From Suillus spraguei (Eukaryota; Basidiomycota; Agaricomycetes; Boletales; Suillaceae), in assembly GCA_016800925.1 (NCBI GenBank), contig JABCPU010000021.1:62001-126000 (forward strand): 64,000 bases of DNA, in the 5' to 3' direction. A program made the position numbers and the translations under genes. The notes beneath the pieces were generated by a model. That model ran no database searches, had not been told where the DNA came from, and saw only the letters and a program-made list of their open reading frames with translations. Of this stretch, positions 58,413 to 64,000 are shown piece by piece (the stretch's first letter is position 1; the number at the start of each line of letters is the position of its first letter).

Positions 58413-61400
58413 ATGTGGGACTTTATCCGAATCACTACACCCCTGCGACGGTTCAAAGGTCATGAAAACTCGATAAGGGCAGTCGCAGTTTTCCCGGATA
58501 AACGGCGGATGGTTACAGCCTCGCGCGACAAGACGCTTCGTCTGTGGGACTTGCAGACAGGTGTTGTGTTGAAGAAGATGGAGGGGCATCGCGATTGGGT
58601 GTGGAGTTTGGCGGTATCACGAGATGGGCAATTGATAGTAAGCGGTGATGATGACGGAGTGGTCATCGTCTGGCACGGAGAAACGGGCGAATCAATCACC
58701 CAACCCATCAAAGCCCACTCCGATTGGATCCTCTCGCTGGACTTTTCTCCCGATGGAACAGTACTGGCCAGTGGTTCATGGGACCAAACGACAAAACTAT
58801 GGAATACCAAAACTTGGCAGCAACAAGCAGATCCCATCTGGTGTGGTAATCGAGTCAACTGCGTTCGATATTCGCCGTCTGGAGAACTTCTTGCCATTGC
58901 AACAAACCTGGACATTCAAATTTATAATTCAGGCACAATAAAACGTGTCGCATCCTTCATGGCTCACGCATCATACAACTTCTCACTCGCGTGGACGCCC
59001 GATGGCACACGCCTTCTCACAGGCAGCACTGAGTTCGATCCAACGATACGGGAATTTGATACATCGACCTGGCAGCAGGTCGGTGACCCTTGGGCGGGCC
59101 ACTCTAAATATATCAGGGCCATCGCCATTAATCTTGTTGGCACCCTCGTCGCATCTGCGTCTGATGACCACCGTGTCTGTCTCTGGCGGCTCTCAGACCG
59201 AAGAATAGTTGCCACCTTCAAGCATTCATCCGCTGTGACATGCGTCACTTTCTCCATGGACGGTAAACACATCCTCTGTGGAGGTGAAGATAGGATGATC
59301 TCGGAGTGGGCAGTACCTCACGGTAGTCATCCAAAGGCACGTTTCCGTCGCTGACTCATATACCACAAATCGAACATGTTTTGTGCAGATCCCAACCATC
59401 ACGACACCCGGCATTGCATGTGTAGATGGAGACTCGTCTACCACCGAACCACTCACGCAAGATATCAACTCCGATGCGAACAACCATACTTCCAACCCCC
59501 ATCACTCAAAGGTACGTTTCCCTCCTTGACTCATATCCCGCAATTCGAGCATGTCTTGTACAGATCCTAGCCATCACAACAGCCCGTATTGCATGCATAG
59601 ATGGTGACTTATCCACTGCAGAAGAATTACTCACCCAAGATATCAACACTAATCTAAACAACCATATTTCCTACGCCCATCGCTCATTTGTGATGGCCAG
59701 AAAACACGACTGGGATCATGCCCTTCAGGATGCAATCAAGGTGAGATTCACCAATCCATCATGGCCCCCTTACAAAAGTCTAACTCTGCGGTGGCATAGT
59801 CCATCAGCATTAGGCCCTCATTGACAGGCTATATCTCCAAGGGAATCGCCCTCTGCGGAAAAGGCTACATTCGGGACGCGAGGGCAGCATTTGATGTTGC
59901 ATCAATTTACGCGGACCAAGATTCGCAAACCATACATTTTCTGCTCTTGATCAAGGTATGTTACAGTTGCCTCGGATATCATTTACTTCATTCCATGTTT
60001 CAGGTTATTGCGCTTTTCGGTGCAGATCAACATGACGAGGCAATCTTGCTCCTCAAGGAACTCACTACCGGTTGTCCGAACGCCGACACTCGCGCATGTC
60101 ATATCGTGCATGTGAGTGTCATGCTGGGTCATTAGCACTAATCTTTGCAACTTGTACATTAGGCATATCTACGCGTTGATCTCGGAATCAAGGCCCTGGA
60201 TGGCGCACGTCACGACGAAGCGGCTGATCATTTCACTGCCGCTGTCCACTGCAGCGCTTTATCATTGAAATCGGACATTCATAATATATATGAGGACTTG
60301 GTAGTGGTACGTTAATACAAATGTAAAATGGGTTTTATAATCGAGTCCCCTATCCAGCTCTTCGGCTGGGACCTCAAATACTTGTGGCTTACTGCACACC
60401 AGAAACGGTGTGATGCACTCCTTCGAATAGGTAGACTTCCGGATGCCGTGCAATCGTACCAATACATGATGGATACGAGTGATGTTGTTACGAAGGCCAA
60501 GTGCCTTGACTGGTCCAACGGCAAGTCTGGAAATCGTGATGTGATGCAAGCTATTATCCTTACTCACAATTTACTCAGATTTCACGGAACAATGCCGCAC
60601 TCTCTGTCTTACCAGTGGAGATGCTGCCCTCGCTGCGAGCAATCTGGACGGAGCTATTGACCTATACTCGGCAGTGATCAACTTGAATTGTACATCTGAT
60701 GTCGTCTTTGCGAATCGCAGCAAAGCCAAGTTGGGTAAAATGCTATGGGAGGACGCGCTTCAAGACGCGCAAAAGGTGTGATGGCTTCTATATTTTTGTA
60801 GCCGTGTTGACTTCGGCGATGCATAGGTCATCGAACTCAACCCTTCGTCTCACGTTGGATACCAGTTGACATATGCAGCGTTGCGTGACGCCCAACGTTT
60901 CGATGAAGCCATTGACGCCTTCACAATCATGTTGTCTAAGTTGGACGATGCTCCTGAAGCGCATATACGAGGTAAGCCATGTAACACTCCTGCATCGTCT
61001 CAATATCTCAATCTTGTTCTGCAGACCTGCGTCGGCAGTATGTCCGTCCATCCCAAGTAGAAGACGCTATTCAAAGAGCTGTTTGGAACGAACTCGAATA
61101 TTCCCCGCTACGTTTACTTAACACCTCCACGGGTATGTTGTGCGATCGAGCGGCCCAAATAAGCACCTTCAAAACGAGTGCAGAGTACAAGGAGCTTTTG
61201 TCGTCCGTAACGAAGCGTTCAGACCTCCGAACGGGGCGCATCAAAGACGTGGTGGCGATGTACTTCCGCTGCGCCCTGCTATCACACAGGTGGGAAGAAC
61301 AAGAGGCGCTGCTGCACGACATCCAAGACAAAGTCGTGTACGAGTTGAATGGACTCGGTGGCATTGCAAAACTGCAGTCGTTCTGCAAAGTTGCTCGTGA

Positions 61401-62433
61401 TGCTGGGTATCGATGGGCATGGATGGACACATGCTGCATCGACAAGAGGAGTAACACCGAGGTTCAAGAATCGGTTAACTCCATGTTCGTCTGGTACCGC
61501 CACTCAGCACTTACCATCGTCTACCTGTGCGATGTCCCTCCTTCATCCCGGCCCGGTGCACTGACGAGGAGTGTTTGGAACGAGCGAGGATGGACGTTTC
61601 AAGAATTCCTCGCTCCCAAAGTTGTTATCTTCTATCAGAATGATTGGTCGTTATATCTTGGCGATCGCTCTCCCAACCACAAAGAGTCACATGTAATCAT
61701 GAAGGAGTTGGAGAATGCGACGGGGATAAATGCGCGGGCCCTAGTTACCTTCCATCCAGGTATGAGCGGCGCGCGCGAGAAACTGCAATGGGCGTCCAAG
61801 CGCGTCACCACTGTGCAGGAAGATATTGCGTACGCATTATTTGGCATCTTCGGCATCATGCTACCTGTCATTTATGGGGAGAAGAAGCAGAATGCGCTCG
61901 GGAGGCTCTTGCAGGAGATCGTTGCTCGGTCGGGCGACATCACTGTTCTCGACTGGATCGGACAACCTTCCGAGTTCAATAGCTGCCTTCCGGCTCAAAT
62001 CACCTCTTATACCACCCCTCCACGCACCCCTCCATCTTTGTCTGAAGATAATATTTGCACACAAGTCTCTTCGCTGCGACGAACCGTGCCGACAGCTCTA
62101 GCATTGAGATTTTATGGCCAGCTTGAACAGTTGAGAGCTCCTCGTTTCGCAAACTGCAGACTTCATCTGCCTTGCATTTCATTTCGTGTTACAGAAGTCA
62201 GACGGAGGCGCGGTCCAACTCAGGAGACTCCCATCACGTATCACATCAAGGCAGAGGGACTTCACAATCTGCTGATTACCACTGAAGAGACCCTAGTTCA
62301 GTTCTCGCGAGAACAGCCCATTCGGCAGACGTTCTTACTTGTCCGTCCATGGAATCGAGATCTCCACCGGGTACCTGACTTTGCAGAGCCTAACTTCACA
62401 GACAATACGGTGGGCATAGGATATTGGACTTAG
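58413..62433 (+). CDS. WD40-TPR-HET fusion protein (HET-domain allorecognition type)
   Basis: Ten exons: 58413-59336, 59389-59511, 59564-59740, 59800-59955, 60004-60111, 60163-60306, 60358-60520, 60579-60775, 60827-60971 and 61025-62433. The frame is 1,181 aa without interruption. Residues about 10-300 are WD repeats ([54 protein letters not shown]), a beta-propeller for ligand or partner binding. Residues about 310-750 are TPR-like (GKGYIRDARAAFDVAS, KAKLGKMLWEDALQDAQKV, ALRDAQRFDEAIDAF). Residues about 790-920 are a HET domain (CALLSHRW, WAWMDTCCIDKRSNTEVQES, FVWYRHSALTIVYLCDVP, ERGWTFQEFLAPKVV); HET domains trigger incompatibility and cell death in fungi. Introns 1 and 7 use GC donors. Exons 2 and 3 are tandem duplicates. 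A TAG at 62,431-62,433 ends the frame, but the same frame stays open and homologous-looking for 83 further codons to TAG at 62,683-62,685 (for example RLGQPFDAFLLAQQHVGEYE). Confidence 0.85.
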
Positions 62434-62685
62434 TTCGACCTGATTGACGACTCTCAGATAGACGACTCTAACAAGTCTACGGGTGGTTCACCTGCTGAAG
62501 AGGAGCGTGGCTCACGAGCGTTGCGGTTGATGGTTCGCCTCGGACAGCCCTTCGACGCATTTTTACTAGCGCAGCAGCATGTTGGAGAATACGAAAGGAT
62601 TGCGTCGGACCATCATATCGTTGCACAAGTCCAAGACATTACTTCCGTTGATAACATGGACATAGGTGCCGTAGAAATACTCTAG

Positions 62686-63139
62686 CTGTACTTTTTAAAG
62701 CCAGCCATCTCTAACCAGTATCAGTATTCGTTTGTGCACTCCTGTCTCATTACCGTGTAGTTATATACCCTTCAGAGCAGACACTGAAAATGTGAGGCAC
62801 GACCCTCTCCGTTAGCATCATCATCTGGTACCACATTGCTGCGCAGGTTCACGGTCACCCTCCTATGGATTAATCCATTCAAAGGTGGAGTAATAGCAGG
62901 AAAGTATACATACAACCGTAAATAAGAGAGCTCACCTCTGTCTTAGATCAAAAGACTATTTGAGAGGAGAGGAATTAATACATTGATTGAGACGGAGAAT
63001 CAAAGGTGAACATGTATGAGGGGTGTAACGAGGAGTGATTGCGTGTATAAAGGAAAGGATGAGTACGTAGGAGAGTGATGTCGAAAGTGATATCTTGATG
63101 TAAGCAAAGCGTAGTAAGTCCCAACAGGTCCTACTACAG
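62686..63139. other. Spacer between HET gene copies
   Basis: No gene recognised. Follows the second possible stop and precedes the next family copy. Confidence 0.4.
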
Positions 63140-64000
63140 TCAAAGTGAGATTCATTAACCGATCATAACCCCCTTAAGAAAGGCTAACTCGCCGATGGTG
63201 ACAAAGTCCATCAGCATTCAGCCCTCACTGACAGGCTATATATCAAAGGGAATCGTGCTCTGCGGAAAAGGCCACATTTCGGATGCGAAGGCAGCATTTG
63301 ATGTTGCATCAATGTACACAGACCAAAAGTCGCAAACTAATCATTTTCTGCTTTTAATCAAGGTATATTATAATTACCTCGCATAGCATCTGCTTCATTC
63401 CGTGTTTCAGGCCATCGCTCTTTTCGGTGCAGATCAACATGATGAGGCAATCCTGCTCCTCGAAGAACTCGCTACTGGTTGTCCGAACGCCAATATTCAC
63501 GCATGTCATGTCGTCGAGGTAAGTATCATGCAGCAACGCTGAGTCATCAGCACTAATATTTGCGACCTGCACCGTGCACATCAGGCATATCTACGTGTTC
63601 AACTCGGAATCAAAGCCTCGGATAGCGCACGTTACGATGAAGCCGCTGAGCATTTCACTGCTGCTGTCAACTGCAGCGCTCTATCATCGAAAATGGATAT
63701 TCATTATATATACGAAGACTTGATAATGGTGCGTGAATACACTACGAATTACTTTTCATAACCGAGTTCCTTGTTTAGCTTTTCGGCTGGGATCTCAAAT
63801 CAGTGTGGCTTTCTTACTTGTTCGTCCATGGGATCGAGATCTCCTCGGGGTACCTGACTTTGCAGAGCAGCCTGATTTCACAGATGACACGGAGAGCACA
63901 GGAGATTAGAGTGAGGCGGGGTCCCTGGTTGATGACTCCCGACTTTATGACTTTAACAAGTTTCCTGGCGGTTCACATGTTGAAGAGGAGCCCGTGTCTC
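63140..64000 (+). pseudogene. TPR/HET family copy with a large deletion, runs off the window
   Basis: Exons 63207-63362, 63411-63518, 63585-63728 and 63779 onward have the same lengths (156, 108 and 144 nt) as exons 4-6 of the intact gene. They encode SLTGYISKGIVLCGKGHIS, GADQHDEAILLLEELATGCP and DEAAEHFTAAVNCS. At about 63,810 LFGWDLKSVWL jumps to the segment just before the C-terminus (LFVRPWDRDL-like, in another frame). The second TPR half and the whole HET domain are therefore deleted and the frame is broken. The WD40 part is absent upstream. The end lies beyond 64,000. Confidence 0.85.

Noticed and set aside
1..64000. CRISPR arrays, rRNA and tRNA genes
   Set aside because: No regularly spaced short repeats with unique spacers, no rRNA-like blocks, and no clear tRNA cloverleaf were seen; the window is eukaryotic.

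Overview
The window looks like a basidiomycete nuclear genome. Genes are split by many 47-69 nt introns, and the transposons and gene families are of Agaricomycete type. The WD40/TPR/HET gene family resembles proteins I remember from Boletales (Suillus/Rhizopogon group). That placement is from memory, not a search.

Roughly 1-36 kb is a transposon-rich compartment with few intact genes. At least four LTR families are present as solo or broken copies, called A (with variant E), B, C and D here. They are inserted into each other up to four deep, and several keep perfect 5-bp target-site duplications. They interrupt two gag pseudogenes, a third gag-like ORF and a large multi-exon transposon-like ORF (about 20.2-28.9 kb, minus strand). 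A Tc1/mariner element with perfect 41-bp inverted ends sits inside one LTR; its transposase has an internal deletion that removes two of three catalytic residues. A 3-kb inverted duplication (14,519-17,518 and 30,665-33,646) brackets 13 kb of repeats. Each arm carries a complete six-exon pepsin-like gene whose catalytic sites are altered in the same way. Between the arms lie twin hairpins and a 7-bp satellite.

About 37-50 kb is gene-like and conserved in style: a HAM1-like (DUF4449-type) protein of about 836 aa, a Ser/Pro-rich protein of 422 aa, and an unrecognised 838-aa protein. All are on the minus strand with ordinary short introns. A decayed cytochrome P450 (52.1-53.3 kb) and a small single-exon ORF (54.4-55.0 kb) follow.

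About 55.8-64 kb is a birth-and-death cluster of one family. It holds a truncated, frameshifted WD40 copy fused to a hAT transposase tail, a nearly intact WD40-TPR-HET gene of about 1,180 aa, and a deleted TPR/HET copy that runs off the window. A fourth copy, also decayed, lies at 33.6-34.1 kb. HET domains mediate allorecognition and cell death in fungi, so this is the most biologically suggestive part of the window. The product here joins an N-terminal beta-propeller, a TPR-like middle and a C-terminal HET domain with no NACHT domain. No rRNA, tRNA or CRISPR array was recognised. All exon models are read by eye from splice signals and frame.
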